From Durusdinium trenchii (taxonomy: Eukaryota > Sar > Dinophyceae > Suessiales > Symbiodiniaceae): DNA of 64,000 nt. Positions 1 through 11,815 of this stretch are shown here, piece by piece. The translations under genes and the position numbers were made by a program. The stretch is from the NCBI GenBank assembly GCA_963970005.1, contig CAXAMN010022695.1, forward strand, positions 183,560 to 247,559. Direction: 5' to 3'. Positions within the stretch are counted from its first letter, which is position 1; every line of letters starts with the position of its first letter. The notes beneath the pieces were generated by a model, which had not been told where the DNA came from, did not search any database, and was given only the letters and a program-made list of their open reading frames with translations.

Positions 1-1931
1 TAGTAGTAGTAGTAGTAGTACTATTGGGCTCGGTTTTATTGGGGGGGTTCTAGATGACAAGTACACTATTAGGGGGGGAATTTAGCTCCAATACTACTTT
101 CAATTTGGGTGAATTTTGGGGGCTGTGTGGGCTCGGTTTAACTAGGGGGGGTTTATTAATCTTACCTCTACATTACAAGGTGTTCATGTGATGTGTCGTT
201 GATTCTTGTCGCCCATCTTGGAGCCAAGCATGACAAGAGTTGCCCTCATCAGCTATGTGTGGCACACTGCGCGTTGTTCTACCTTTCAAAGGGCGGAAGC
301 TGTGCTGCATAAGACTAATTCAGGTAATCCTTGAACACAACGATTGATTACACTCCCTGAAATCATCATGGAAGTGAAGTTCACCCGCCTGTTTCATTTC
401 TTCCAGCAGTTCTGGATGGTTTTTAGGAAACTAAGGGATTGGATGTGACATCCCTATCGATTCCTATCCTCCAATGGGCACCGCTATCGGTGGTGCCGGT
501 ATATATGTTTCTATCCCAGAAAGCGATGTTTGGTGGGCAGTGAAACTCAAGACTCCATTGTGTTGTTTTTTGGGGTGTCCTATATAAATTTGCACAGAAT
601 CTCGTCATTGATATGTTTTGCGTTTTTGGGGCCACAACACTACTGTAGTGGATTTGTCATTTAAGCAAAGCCAGTACATAGAAAAGATGAACAAAGAGCT
701 GAAGATTCTTGACTCCTGCCCTCTTGACAACTGCTCAGCTGCTCTCGTTACCTTCGCGGACTGCTTCGTTGGACCGGATTGCTGGGCTCAAAACCGCCCA
801 AGACGAACGACCAGTTCCAGTTCCCATCTTGGGCCAAGAAAGCCAGATGTTCTGCACCAGTTGGTTCCTCCGTCAGGATTTGCAGTTTTATTCTGTCGAA
901 GACTCATTGAAAACTACTGAAATTGTTGGTCCAAGAGGAGAGAGAGAGAGAGAGGGAGAGTCAGAGAACGTTATGAGGCTTTCATCATTTTAGACTCGAC
1001 GTCCTAACCTCAAGCAGACTCAAGCATGGTGCAAATCGTTGAAGGAATACAAGGGTGAGCAGGAATTGTCAAAACCACCTGGGCACCTGCCATGGTTGAA
1101 TATTATGATGTCTAACAGGAACCATGGCACTTGCTCACAGGACCGTGGTACTCGCCATGCTCAGTTTGGTACTGGTCACTGCTTCTGGATAATTGAACGT
1201 TCGCATGCATCATCATCGACTGCCTGTGGGAAAGAGAGAATCCACTGCCACTTGGAAACATGACGCCGACGCACTAAGCTACCACCAGAAGCAAGCTACC
1301 ACCAGAAGCTATCACCAAAAGCTGTCACCATTCCACACCGACGCACGCCGCTACCACGGCCAGCCGAGCCCAAGCACGGAGGCCGAGGTTGGGCGGGGCA
1401 CTCCGTCCATCGATGGGGTAGACTGGGCCCAGCAAGTAACAAGACCCACCCCAAACATAGGGACCCAGTATAAGGTATAGAAGGGACCCCAACGCCCAGA
1501 AAAAAGAGACCTTCTTAGTACCTTCCCAGAAAAAAAAAGACCTTGGAGACCTAGGGACATGTTTATAGATTCTTATTACACACACAAAGTCCTTAGAATC
1601 CTGATCAACTCATGTCTCTTTCATGTCCGTCCTTGAGAGTTGGTTCGTGACTCGTGACGCAAGTTTGGTCGAGTCCGCGCAGATCGACCAGGGAAGAACG
1701 TTGTTCGGCGAAGAACGAAGCGAACAACGAAGCCAAACAAGCAATTTCTCTTACTAATAGGTTCTGGTTACTATTGGCGATGCACCTGTTACTACTAGCG
1801 ATGCACCTGTTACTATTCCAAGAAACCTACTCGCACAAAAGTGGTGAACATGGGTTTGCTATGGTTTCCTTTGCTTTTTCTCGACGCCATGGGGATTTGG
1901 CAAATCAACCCTTCTGGGCCTTCCTACGGAG
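1..1931. other. gene-poor flank, no supported coding exon
   Basis: Bases 1-19 are a (TAG)n microsatellite. Two overlapping frames stay open across about 670-990, but neither has convincing codon bias or a clear acceptor/donor pair. At 1777-1816 the unit GCGATGCACCTGTTACTA occurs twice in tandem. I see no gene, RNA gene or promoter-like structure that I can defend in this stretch. Confidence 0.4.
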
Positions 1932-2028
1932 GCCCATGCCGGACGAGCGGAGCAGCCGTCCCAGCGGCGGAGCAGCGGAGAGGCAGGACGTTCTGGAGGG
2001 TCGGTGGATGGCCATACGCTCTGAGTTT
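1932..2028 (+). CDS. candidate internal exon, product unrecognised
   Basis: After the AG at 1930-1931 the frame reads PMPDERSSRPSGGAAERQ and then DVLEGRWMAIRSEF, mostly with G/C-ending codons. A GT donor follows at 2029 (GTGGAA), with an alternative at 2035. The peptide starts charged and disordered and ends as a likely helix. A competing frame on the same strand also stays open but has poorer codon use. No family is recognised. It could be the upstream part of the RRM-containing gene at 2.8 kb, but no phase link was established. Confidence 0.4.
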
Positions 2029-2831
2029 GTGGAAGTCCTTAACACTAAGATGCAGTTTCTAATTATGTGGCAAAGTTCAAGAAACAACACAATGGTGCAA
2101 TCAAAGAGTTGAAATGAGTGGTGGGGGGTGAATCAACACTCTTCTCCAAAGACAGAGAGATATGTAGATTGCAGAATTCCATGTAAGAAAGTACTTCATC
2201 CTTCCCTCCTTTCCCAGGAAAGCACGGGTCGGGCTGAACATGTCCGCTGGGTGTCCCAGGTGTCCGCACTCACTCGTCGATGTCGATCCAGGGACGCCAC
2301 CGGAGTAGACAGTTGGATGGTCCGGTTGGGTTTTTCGGAGTAGTCAGCTGGTTGGAGGGTTCCATGGAGGGTTCCAGTCAGATGTTTCCAGTGTTTTTTG
2401 GGTTTTGGATAGCGGATACTAGCGGATAGCTATCCAAAAGTGTGTTTGACCCGCCCATGAAGATGATAGATACCTTGGATCAAACTGAACAACGGTGATG
2501 CTGATGGGTTTTCTTGCTAATCATTTGATCAACACCTTTAGAGGTTGTGGAGTGCGGACGGTCTAAATTGGAGGCTCCGTCAGATTGTCAGGTATGGAAA
2601 TATTGGTACCAAGTCTGGCTGGCTGGAACAGAATATACAAGTTTATGCTCAGCTATGTTTTGGGACAGGCAACTCACCCTGACAGGGAGAATGAGCAGAC
2701 TGCAAATGGAAAATGGAGGTGCAGAGGGGGCAAGTGCCAAGCAGCTGGTAGGCTTTACTTGTTTCACCAACCAGACAGATTAGGAATGAATGAGTTGAAG
2801 ACATGAATAATACCGGCTAATCGATTTCAGT

Positions 2832-2998
2832 TTGATACAGAAACCGGAACACACCGAAAGCATGGGTTGTGTTCCTCTCCTAACCGCCCGAGGCTTTGGG
2901 TTCTTTGATTTCCTCGAACCGCCGTACCAATGCGCGCATGGCATCTTGCCAGAGATCGTGGAGGGCAAGCGGGCGACTGTCGAGGCTCGTTTCTCCTG
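2832..2998 (+). CDS. RRM domain exon (RNP1-containing half)
   Basis: The frame contains ARGFGFFDF, which fits the RNP1 consensus (K/R-G-F/Y-G/A-F/Y-V/I/L-x-F/Y) of RNA recognition motifs. It is followed at the expected distance by LPEIVEGKRATVEARF, like the last helix and strand of hnRNP/Musashi-type RRMs (..hp.idGk.vevk.A). RRMs bind single-stranded RNA and are very common in dinoflagellates. The exon ends at 2998 before GTGGTC in phase 2. Its 5' edge is uncertain: AGs precede 2841, 2861 and 2893. The RNP2 half must lie upstream; an exon-like peptide ending RSRDATG near 2300 is a possible neighbour. Confidence 0.55.
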
Positions 2999-3072
2999 GT
3001 GGTCTATTAGGTGTGACATCGTGCTACCCGGGAGTAGTACTTGTGCCTCCCCAGCTACATGATGTAAATCAG

Positions 3073-3210
3073 GTGCTTTTCCGATGTCCTTTCTGTAATA
3101 CGAGCAGATCACGACTGGATAAGAGTTGTGGTGTTTGTGGGAAGGGTTTGGCACCGGCGTCAAGCTGGTTCCCCTTGCGAAATCAGTTCTGTCAGCGAAA
3201 GCTTGCGTAA
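3073..3210 (+). CDS. terminal exon with C4 zinc ribbon
   Basis: A good acceptor (AAATCAG) is followed in phase 0 by VLFRCPFCNTSRSR and LDKSCGVCGKGLAPASS, ending in a TAA stop at 3208-3210. The cysteines are spaced C-x2-C-x10-C-x2-C with a CGxCG-like second knuckle, a classic zinc-ribbon arrangement. It probably binds zinc and mediates protein or nucleic acid contacts; the parent protein is not recognised. Codons are less G/C-biased than in neighbouring exons. The upstream RRM exon ends in phase 2, so the two are not directly joined and may belong to different genes or need an intervening exon. Confidence 0.5.
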   Translation: MLFRCPFCNTSRSRLDKSCGVCGKGLAPASSWFPLRNQFCQRKLA

Positions 3211-5684
3211 GAAGCAAACAAACAGGGTTAATTATTACAAAAAGTGCTTCTGTTTTAAAACATGCTTTGATTGATACTGAACAAGTGATCGGTTTGTTTT
3301 GCAACTGAACAGGTGTCTCTTCATTTTGACACTGAATAAGTGTCATCTCTCGTTCTTTTCTTTCCTACTTTCTGCAGGGTGCAGGAGAGACACGCCTTCT
3401 ATGCTTGTTGGATTTTGGTGGTCTATTTGGTTCTCATTGTGAAATTGTGAAGCTGTGCATTTGTTGTGATTCTACCTCAGCAGGGACAGTGTTTTTTTTT
3501 TGCCGAGCATGCTACAAATCGAAGCGTGCCCTTTCACCGGCCAGCAGCGCCAAGCTGAAAAAAGTAGAGTAGAGTACACGCTGCCCACACCCTCCTCTCC
3601 CTCCAGCCGATTCTGCTGCAGGACAGACTCTTGAAGTGTTTTCCTGCATGGACTTGGACCATTGGGGCCAATATTGAAGACCTAACCATCCCACACAAAG
3701 ATTTGTCAAGGATCTGAGTAATCCCTGGAATCCAGAGCCAAAAAATGAATGCTTTTTGCAACAGCGGAAGCACCGTAGGTTTGAACATGTTTTTGCGCAG
3801 AACGCAGCGCGAAAACCAAACTGCAAACCTCGAAAGTGTTGCAAACGGAAATTGCAAAAGAAAACTAGAACACATTCTCGATGGGTTCGAACAACGCTCA
3901 GCTGAACTAAAAGTCAAACCATGGAACGAATGGATACGTAGGTCGAAGCCTACTGTCGGGGTCAGGGGATGTCAGGGGTCAGGGGCTCGGTCAGGGATGT
4001 GAATGTGTATTCGGGCCTTCAAGTCAGCATTTGGATTCTGATCGTACCGTGACAGAAAAACACCCCAACTGGCTGGAGGATGGCACCCCAGAATTCAGGA
4101 TGGGGGATGAACACCACAGGAATACACTATGAATATATACACTATATTTTTTCCTTCACCAGCCAGGTAATGTAAACATCAATCATTTTGCGTCACCTGT
4201 TTAAGTTTGGAAACGGCTACACCAAAGAACCAATCAGATTCTGCCAGCTACATCCGTCGTTCTTGGAAGACACGTTCCGTCCAACGGGACACCAAAGGAC
4301 CGGACTCAGTTTGAGGGCGCAGAGAAGGAGCTGAGGCCGACGGCATCGATGATGGTATCGACGTGTTGGTTGAAGGTGGTGGTGAACTGGCTGAGTTTGG
4401 CAGCGGGATTTTGGGAGTTACTAGGCATCGCTACCAGTAACAAGGGCATTACTACGCCCGCAGCTGTTCCCGTTCCGCAACACATGCTGTGTTGGTGTTG
4501 GATCCGGAGGTCCGACCCCTTGCGAAGCTGGGCCCTTTTTTCGGATTCTTGTTTGGGTGGTACAGATGTTGCAGAGTGAGACAGCGAAGACCAAACGGGG
4601 TGTTGAGTCTTCCTGAGTTGCATTTTGTTAGTGTGTTGTCTTCATGATTTGGTTGTTTTTAAAGGTGTTTGAGGCGGGAACATTCCCTTGACTCTAGCTC
4701 TCCCAAACAACGGGTCCCTGAAGCATGTTGTCCACTCTGAATGAGCAGCTGTTGCGGTCCAACGGACCGCTATTATGCAAGTATTTGGACATCACTTGTC
4801 ATTGCCTCATTCACTATAGTTGACATCAAAGTTAACAATTCTCTATAGTCAGAAGAGACATCCCCCGCAGGGGAAGTATGTGGTGGTATTTCCTCAAAAA
4901 AACATGGTTGGTTGGGCTGAGGAATCTGCAACTGGCAAAGTGACACATTTCTTCAAGTTTGCTTATGAATGGCCCGGGCTTGTGCGGAGCAACAGTGCTT
5001 CGGCGTTTAAGTGGTTTCAAAATGGCCGCTTAGGGAGTTCAATTATCATCGTGAGAGAGTTTCATCTTCTTTGAGTAACAGGATGACTGGACAGAAGAGA
5101 AGTGTTTGAAGCATCCATTCTCGGGTCCATCCTCCGCAATACTTTGCAATTGCGACCCGATGCATTCCACAGGAGAGTTGGAGGGGAAGAGGAGGTCGTG
5201 GCATGTTACAAGCAGGAGCTGGGAGGGGCGGCTGTTGATTTGGGATGTGTCATTCCAGCCCACAGAACTTACAGCTTCAAGCCACCTAATTACTAAGAAG
5301 TTGGGTTTTGAATGGCTTAAACCACAAAAACAACACGTTTTGTTTTTCCGTTATTTCTTCCATCTGGTGGGGAAAACTTGGGATTACTCAGCTGCTTCCT
5401 TAAGACAGAGACCCTCCCTGAAAGAACCATGGAAGTGGACAATCCCCTGTTTGTAGAGGAAATCGGATTCCATCCGGTGGGCCCACAGGTCGTCCCAGCG
5501 TGGCCTTCTTTGTTCTCGACCCCCGTCACGGTGGTGGGCCGGAGAATTCATGGAAGAACTGAATGGAGTGGCCACGGGTGTCCAAAAAGACCCCGAAAAA
5601 GGGTCGGCCATCAACAGGTTAAGGCTTCGGATCATTGCTTGAAGTGCCGTTTCCTTCTCGAACCGCCACCCCTGACCTCTCTAG
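3211..5684. other. long stretch without a defended gene
   Basis: An 85-codon frame at 3745-4002 looks protein-like (NCKRKLEHILDGFEQR) but has A/T-ending codons and no obvious splice sites. At 4306-4600 both strands stay open across a GC-rich segment and I cannot choose between them. A partial copy of the hairpin repeat found at 14.7 and 40.0 kb lies near 5430-5465 (GAAGTGGACAATCCCCTGTT). Nothing else was recognised. Confidence 0.35.
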
Positions 5685-5755
5685 ACCTGAAAAAGACCCC
5701 CGTCCGTGCCGCCGTTGACCAGGCGGCGGAGCGGGAGGCCAAGGTCATCGAAAAG
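5685..5755 (+). CDS. candidate internal exon, Lys/Glu/Ala-rich helix
   Basis: Bounded by acceptor ACCTCTCTAG and donor AAAAG|GTGGGT. The frame reads LKKTPVRAAVDQ then AAEREAKVIEK with nearly all third positions G or C. The sequence would form an amphipathic helix or coiled coil. It enters with two bases of a split codon and leaves in phase 0. No family is recognised and no partner exon is tied to it. Confidence 0.5.
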
Positions 5756-7176
5756 GTGGGTCCGCAGGACCTGAACTCCCAGGAGGTCCTGGGTGGGGAG
5801 CACCAGCTTCGGACCGAGCCAGCACGCAGCTGGAGGTGATCACTGATGGTGGTGCAGGTTCGGCACCGGGTGGAGCTGATCTGTTATTTGTTGCGAATGG
5901 TTGCTGATCTTGATCTTCCTTTCGCTTATCACGCCTCGTTGGCTCTGGTCACGCCTCGTCTCAGACCTCTCCAGACCTTCACGCCAGTTCTGTCCGAAGA
6001 CATCGAACAACCAATCCACTTCTGGGGATGGAGCTCCAGCGATTCCGGAAAAGACCTCCGGAGCGCCATTTCAAAGAAGAAGACTAGGAGCCTGACTCCC
6101 ATGTGTGTTTTTGTTTAAAGAGGTTTTAAGGGTCAAACGGACTGAGAGAAAGATGGAGTACCTATTTACAGGTGATGATAGGTGTATTTGTTCATGAAGA
6201 ATCAATGCCTGAAGAATCATTGAATCATTTCACCTATAGGGACCTCGCAAAACTGCACATGTTCCGTCTAATGGTGATTCAATGACCAACCCCATTTGGG
6301 ATGCCAGAGCGGGCTTCAGAGCGGTGCTGAGGTGACCAATGTTTGGATCTCAGCATCAGAGTTATGAGTCATGTGTTGAGAGGGGGGGTTGAAACCTTTC
6401 AAACTCAACTCATCAGATCTTTGTTGTATTTTGTGGTGAAACGCCCTCTTCAAAGAAGTGGACTCCTTGGATTGCCATGAGTGTGGAGTTTATCTGGTGC
6501 TTTCTTTTGCGCCTCGATTTAGTGTCTCATTCGCTGGAAATCGGAGGTTCTTGAAGTTTTACATGAAAAGCAGGTTCTTTGCCTCTGCACATGTGCCCCT
6601 GAAAAGCTTGTTTCTATCCCAAGGTTCTGGGGATAAGTAGATGGATGACATGAGCTTTGATGCAAATTTGGGGATGGCGGTGCTTTGTGTTCACCACCTC
6701 ACCACGCCCGTATTGACAAAAACTGTCCTCCAGTCGTTTGTACATTGGTCACAAAATACGTCGCCATACGCAAAAATCGGGGAGACGGCAGGGGGCACTT
6801 GCTTTCGGGCGAACAGAACTGCACCTAAACTCTACACTCTACACTTCACTCCATTTGTTCGATGATTCGATGAATGGCAAATTCCAGGAATGTGGACCAG
6901 GACGTGGATGTAGTAAATCGCTACCAGTATCGCTCATGGATCAGGACATGGTTGCTTGATGTTGCTTGTATATAGTATACATGACCTTTCTTTTTGATGG
7001 ACGTGTCTTCGAAACCAGCAGAAAGAAACAATGATGACCTATAGCCGATCATTCTACCATTCATCATGCTTCACATGATATACAATCATCAAGAAACCCA
7101 CCACCAGAGAAACCATAGGACCATATAAGACCTAAAGACGTGACAGTTGAATTTCGGACCCATTCCATCCACTGAG

Positions 7177-7245
7177 GGGCGGATGAAGGTCGCGGGCGAC
7201 CGCATTGTGGTGAACCAGGCGGACGGTCGAGACGCACGCAGCGAG
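7177..7245 (+). CDS. candidate internal exon, product unrecognised
   Basis: From AG at 7175-7176 the frame reads GRMKVAGDRIVVNQADG then RDARSE, with G/C-rich third positions, to donor GAG|GTTCCG. It is phase 0 at both ends. The alternating hydrophobic pattern VAGDRIVV suggests a beta strand. No family is recognised. Confidence 0.4.
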
Positions 7246-7858
7246 GTTCCGATAGTAGAGCCGGGTAGAGTTACGGATTATTCTTGCAGGTTTAGGGCAG
7301 GGTGGAAAGCAACCAGTTGGAAAGGAAACCACCTATGCATGCGCAAGAGTTGGGTTTCCATGAGAGTACAGATGTATTCTCAGATTGCTTTTCATCTAGT
7401 GTGAACAAGTTTGCACAGTGTTCAGAGATGCCGGAGAATGCATTGGTTCGTTTCCCTACCAGCTGCTGCTGGCACATGAATCTTCCCAAACCTGCAGGCC
7501 CCAGTTTGCAACCTGAACAAGGGGAGATCCGAAGTGAACCAGCAGTGTCCTTCCGAAGTCGTCAGGGCCCTGCAGGAAGGTGCTAGAAGTCGTGGGGATA
7601 GCCATGGGATTCTACGGGCATGCATAGGATACGAAACAGACATCGAGACATCGCTTGGAAGTTGATTGGAGGTGAAGACCGCCAGCGCGTTTTGTACTCT
7701 ACCTCACATTGCATGGAAGTAACTTGCCCCTGAAGTGGCTAAGATCTTCAAAGTATCCTCCCTGAAACACTCACGGAGCTAGGAAGGGGCGCCCCTTGGA
7801 TGACGTACTCTGTCCTCTAGAAACACATAGTATCACATCGTTTTCCACTTCCATTCCC

Positions 7859-7944
7859 TAGGGCTCCAACCATATCCTCAGGTTCGGTGGTTAGACCCCC
7901 CAAACCCACCCCAACCATCTTCTCAGGAGGTGGTTGGAGCCCTA
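7859..7944 (+). mobile_element. 86-bp miniature inverted-repeat element, copy 1
   Basis: The segment begins TAGGGCTCCAACCA and ends TGGTTGGAGCCCTA, so the termini are perfect inverted repeats flanked by a TA dinucleotide. A second copy of the same length lies at 52029-52114 in the opposite orientation; the first 43 bases of this copy match its reverse complement with one difference. Internal sequence is non-coding, typical of a MITE mobilised in trans by an unseen transposase. Confidence 0.75.
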
Positions 7945-8002
7945 GGGGTTTTTATTTCAAGGACCCATCTCTCCGGGTTTCCTACGTCCTTTCGCTGTCA
8001 AG

Positions 8003-8069
8003 CGCTCCACGTCAAGCGCCAAGGCAACACGTCGATCACGGTCACGGTCACGGAGCCGCTCCGGGAGTC
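8003..8069 (+). CDS. RS-dipeptide exon (SR-protein-like)
   Basis: After acceptor CGCTGTCAAG the frame reads RSTSSAKATRR followed by RSRSRSRSGS, and a GT donor (GTACCT) follows at 8070 in phase 1. Alternating Arg-Ser tracts are the hallmark of SR proteins and related spliceosomal factors, where the serines are phosphorylated. Another frame gives a His-Gly-rich peptide from the same bases, so this is not certain. Downstream at 8090-8180 is a degenerate GTGAGTAGTGAGTGTC minisatellite. Confidence 0.4.
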
Positions 8070-8090
8070 GTACCTTGGATTTTTTCTGAT

Positions 8091-8185
8091 GCTGAGTGAG
8101 TAGTGAGTGTCGATGCAAAGATGAGTATGAGTAGTGAGTAGAGAGTAGTGAGTAGTGAGTGAGTAGTGAGTGTCAATGCAAATCC
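8091..8185 (+). repeat. degenerate GTGAGTA-type minisatellite
   Basis: The motif GAGTAGTGAGTGTC(G/A)ATGCAAA occurs at both ends of this block, separated by irregular GTGAGTA/GAGTAGA units. It is probably a product of replication slippage. Confidence 0.6.
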
Positions 8186-10123
8186 TATATGTTTTTTCTT
8201 TTCGGTGGTTTTCGGACCCAGATTTGGAGCTGATTTGGAGCTGTACTCGAGACCTCAATCGGTGTCAGCATTGACTGCTCCCGCTTTGATGCGCAATGTA
8301 ATCTGAACGGAAACCGTTGGTGGGGGAAGAGTAGCCACAAAAAGGTGAGTATGCTCCACCAAGCTTTGGTTAGAGGGTATCCAAGCAGATCATGGCCTTC
8401 TTCAGGACACAACAGTGCTCTTCTGAAGTACTTTTCAAAAAAGGAAATACCACGACTGATTTTGCATAGTTTCCCATGGAATCCCAGGGAAAAACATGGC
8501 CATAGTGAATGCGCCTTTATGAGAGTTCTTGTGATTCAGGATATTACTAAGGCCAGAATATGCCAGAATTCATGATTCTTGCAAAGTGGGTCACGTACAA
8601 TCTATGTATCGAGTTGGAGGAACCTCTCATCACAGCAACAGCAGATCTTGTCGCTGGACGACCAAACTTGCTCTTTTGTCTGAGGTGCCAAGAAATGACG
8701 ATCCTTCTTTTCTTCGCCCTGGAGCACGAAAATCCCATTTTGGCTGAAAGGTAAAATCACATCAATGAGGCTGCCGTTGTGTAGGTCGTATTGTGTAGGT
8801 GCAGCGAGTATGAAGCACATGCAAGACATCCTGAAGGAATGATCAAGGCGGAACTGCAGGGCCCCTCTTCGCCAAGCGTAAGTGATCCGATCCTTAGACA
8901 GAGGGTATGTATAGCGATGTGATCTTCCAAGAGCCTTGTGACCTTAGCATTTGATATCATTTGATGCTCTTAGAGCCAGGGGCATCAAGTTCCCAGCTCC
9001 TTTAGCTTCACCTTCAAGTGGCCGGCGAAAGACTGTGCCGCAGAAAGACCTCGTGACCAAAGACCTCTTTGCTATCCATTTGAAAGACAAGCCGAGCGCA
9101 GCCAAGTGCAGCATGTTTCAGCGATGTTTTCTTGATTCTCATTCCGATCATGGGGTCTCTCCTAGTAACAGTCGGTAAACAATGATCAACATGTCAGACA
9201 TCACTATTTGGAGAAAGTCCTTCACTCATCATCATCCACGGTTACAGTCCTAGGACACAGTCCACCGAAATGCATTCCCAGCGGTTCCGAAGGGTTCCGA
9301 AGGGCCACGCCAACGTGGTGACTACGGTGACTGAAGACCCCATGGCCACGCAACTTTGCCACGAAGAGCAGCATGTTCATCCTTTGGCTCAAAACATGGG
9401 TTGCGGGTCGCGAGCTAAGCAGCTACATGTTGAGAGCCACATCCTGAAAAAGCAGTATGTATCTACCGCTCCTGATCGAAGCACATGGTAGCTCGTTTTC
9501 GGAATTCATGTCAGAGTCATAGCTGTAGAAGCCATGTTTAGGGTTTCATTCCATGTCCATACTGTTCAAATGAAAAATCTGTGCACTACCTTTACATCGC
9601 AGCGCCTTCTTTTTGGAGCATGGACACCAAAGCATCCAAAGCACACGCTTCGTATCGTATGGCGCGCGCTATCCCTCAGGGGGCCATGGACAGCACCGCG
9701 ATGCGCCATGGCTCGATGTAGGTAGACCGGATCACCTGCAGAGGCGAGACATCCGTCGTTGCTTCCTTCATTCCTTTGGGGAGGAATAGGCAATTTGGGA
9801 TTGGATAGATCCTTTGAGCTTGGACAACGCGGCAAACAAGTAGCACATGTCGCATCAAACTACAAGAGTTGGCCCAGAACGGGAAGGCCAGGGAGTCACT
9901 TTTCCAATTGGCGCTTGGTGTTGCGAAGTCCGCTTTCATGGACCTTCCTGGCGGTCAAAGCAACCGCTATGAACCTAAAAACCTGTTCCCCCTGGAGGCC
10001 GTCATGGTGCGGGGATGTGGTCGAAGGTCATTTTTGTCCAGGTGTTTTAAACAAAATCCAAATCCTGATTTCCAGCTCCCTTGACAAGCACATGGGTGGA
10101 GTACACGTATATAACCACATGCA

Positions 10124-10237
10124 CACGAACACACACACACACACACGAACACACACACACACACGAACACACACACACACACAACATACACATACACACA
10201 CACACATGGGCGTGCGTGCACACACACACACACACAT
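10124..10237 (+). repeat. imperfect (CA)n microsatellite
   Basis: A CA-repeat tract runs about 110 bases, broken by GAACAC, ATACAC and GGGCGTGCGTG interruptions. Open frames reading Thr-His or Val-Cys through it are artefacts of the repeat. Confidence 0.9.
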
Positions 10238-10601
10238 GGCCCACTCAGAAAGCTGGCAGATGTTGTTGTTGTTGCAGATTTTGGGGCAAGTTGTACGTAG
10301 GAGTAGGAACACGTGTTTCACATATTATATGATTCCTTTGGTTTTCCTTAGAAGGCATAATCGTATATAAAATAGTATATATACATAGATAGATGGAGAA
10401 TCCAATCCAAACGATTCGGATATGTTGATAATCTTTGGTTTACTCAGGTGTTGTATATTACCCATTTCTGTCCTGACAGCATGAACCAATCTGTTTTGTG
10501 AACAATATCTTTTGGGATCTGTTTGGTTCCCCCATTGTTCATGAGAGAGTCGGAGAAGGCACCTCAAAAGCCTGCGCAGGCGCCAGAGGCGCGCGCCCGC
10601 C

Positions 10602-10700
10602 ATGGCGCCCGTGGCTTCGTGCGGATTCGTCCGGAGTCCCATTTCGCACGCGTGGAAGATGGACCTGAAGACCTGGAAGACCTTTTCGCTGGCCAACCTG
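10602..10700 (+). CDS. candidate first coding exon, basic N-terminus
   Basis: ATG in the context CCCGCCATGGCG opens a frame reading MAPVASCGFVRSPIS then HAWKMDLKTWKTFSLANL, with almost every third base G or C. A GT donor (GTGCAG) follows in phase 0. The frame is also open upstream to 10545, so the exon could be internal. Ala/Ser/Arg-rich N-termini of this kind can be organelle-targeting, but that is speculation. The terminal exon at 11701 could be the same gene, yet phases do not link directly and another exon would be needed. Confidence 0.45.
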
Positions 10701-11700
10701 GTGCAGTGGGTTCTTTTGACTGATAGCCGCAGATCATTCGGCTGGACATTTTCCCCTTTGATTCACAAACAGGAGACGTATGCCAAAAGATCAGCCTCCT
10801 CAAGTTCAAGGTTGAAGTTCAGGGACGGGACCATGCCACTTTCTTTTTGCACGTCCAAAACCTTGCACGTCCCATGTTTAGTCGTTTGGGCTATCATCCA
10901 TGTGTCGCTTGCTCGCTCACGCTTGCTCCCTGAGTCGACTGTTGACACCAGAACGACGCCATTGGACGGTGTGGGACTGCAGCGCATTGGCTGTGAAACG
11001 TCACAGCCATTGGACGTGGGGATTCCTGACAGCTGCACCACGGGATTCCTGTCGCTCACAGGCCGTGCATGCGACCAAGAAAGGGGTCCGAAGCTGAGCG
11101 ATTGGAGCGACATCCGAGTGGGCAGGCCTGGCCTTTGAGGCCTGGCCTTGTCCTTTTTAGCCAAAGAGAACCATCGCTGTTGGGCAAGCTTACCCATTTT
11201 GAGATCATTGAAGAGGCAATGTTGGTGCCGTTTTGACAAGGATTCTTCACCAGACCTGAAGACAGGCCCATAGCAGAACCATATAGTTTATTTTTTGTGG
11301 GTTCTGATGGACCCCAGATTGCGCCTATGCTGGACCTTGAGTGGTCCCCTGATAAGAAGAAAGCGAGGGCACCTCAAGTACTTATTGGAAGAGATTCGAT
11401 GTTTCATGATTTTAGGGTACATGGATATATAGTAGACACAAATCTTGAATTGTGTGCATGTGTGGCTTTCCATCATACGTTTCAATAAACCGCAAGTTCA
11501 TGTTGTTTGACGTAGTCGACTGAAAACAAGATAAAGACAGACCATGACAGACCCAGATAAATGGCTGTGAGTCATGGCGCCTCCCTCACCAACCTCATGG
11601 TACTCGTAGGTTGACACCACCCGATGGCGGGAATCTCATTTTCAGAGTTCCACCAGGGTGCCCGGGCTATGACCGCCAAATCAGAGTTTTGACCCAGCAG

Positions 11701-11815
11701 TGCCCGCGGCGGAGCCGGTGGTGCACGTGGTCAGGAGCTGCCTTTGAAGGTGGAGAAGCGCGCCAAGGGAAAGAAGGCAAAAATTGAAAGCGCAAAGCGT
11801 CAAATGGCTGCTTGA
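11701..11815 (+). CDS. terminal exon, Gly/Arg then Lys-rich C-terminus
   Basis: Acceptor TTTTGACCCAGCAG is followed by one base of a split codon and the frame ARGGAGGARGQELPLK then VEKRAKGKKAKIESAKRQMAA, ending in TGA at 11813-11815. The RGG-like start and KKAK-rich tail suggest an RNA-binding or nuclear protein. No family is recognised. The frame is unambiguous because the other two close quickly. Confidence 0.6.

Noticed and set aside
10028-10370. Thr-His, Val-Cys and similar frames
   Set aside because: Translations of a (CA)n microsatellite.
10602-11138. 178-codon continuous frame from ATG
   Set aside because: Strong bias stops at the GT donor near 10701; the remainder is A/T-ending and motif-free, so only the first 99 bases are called.
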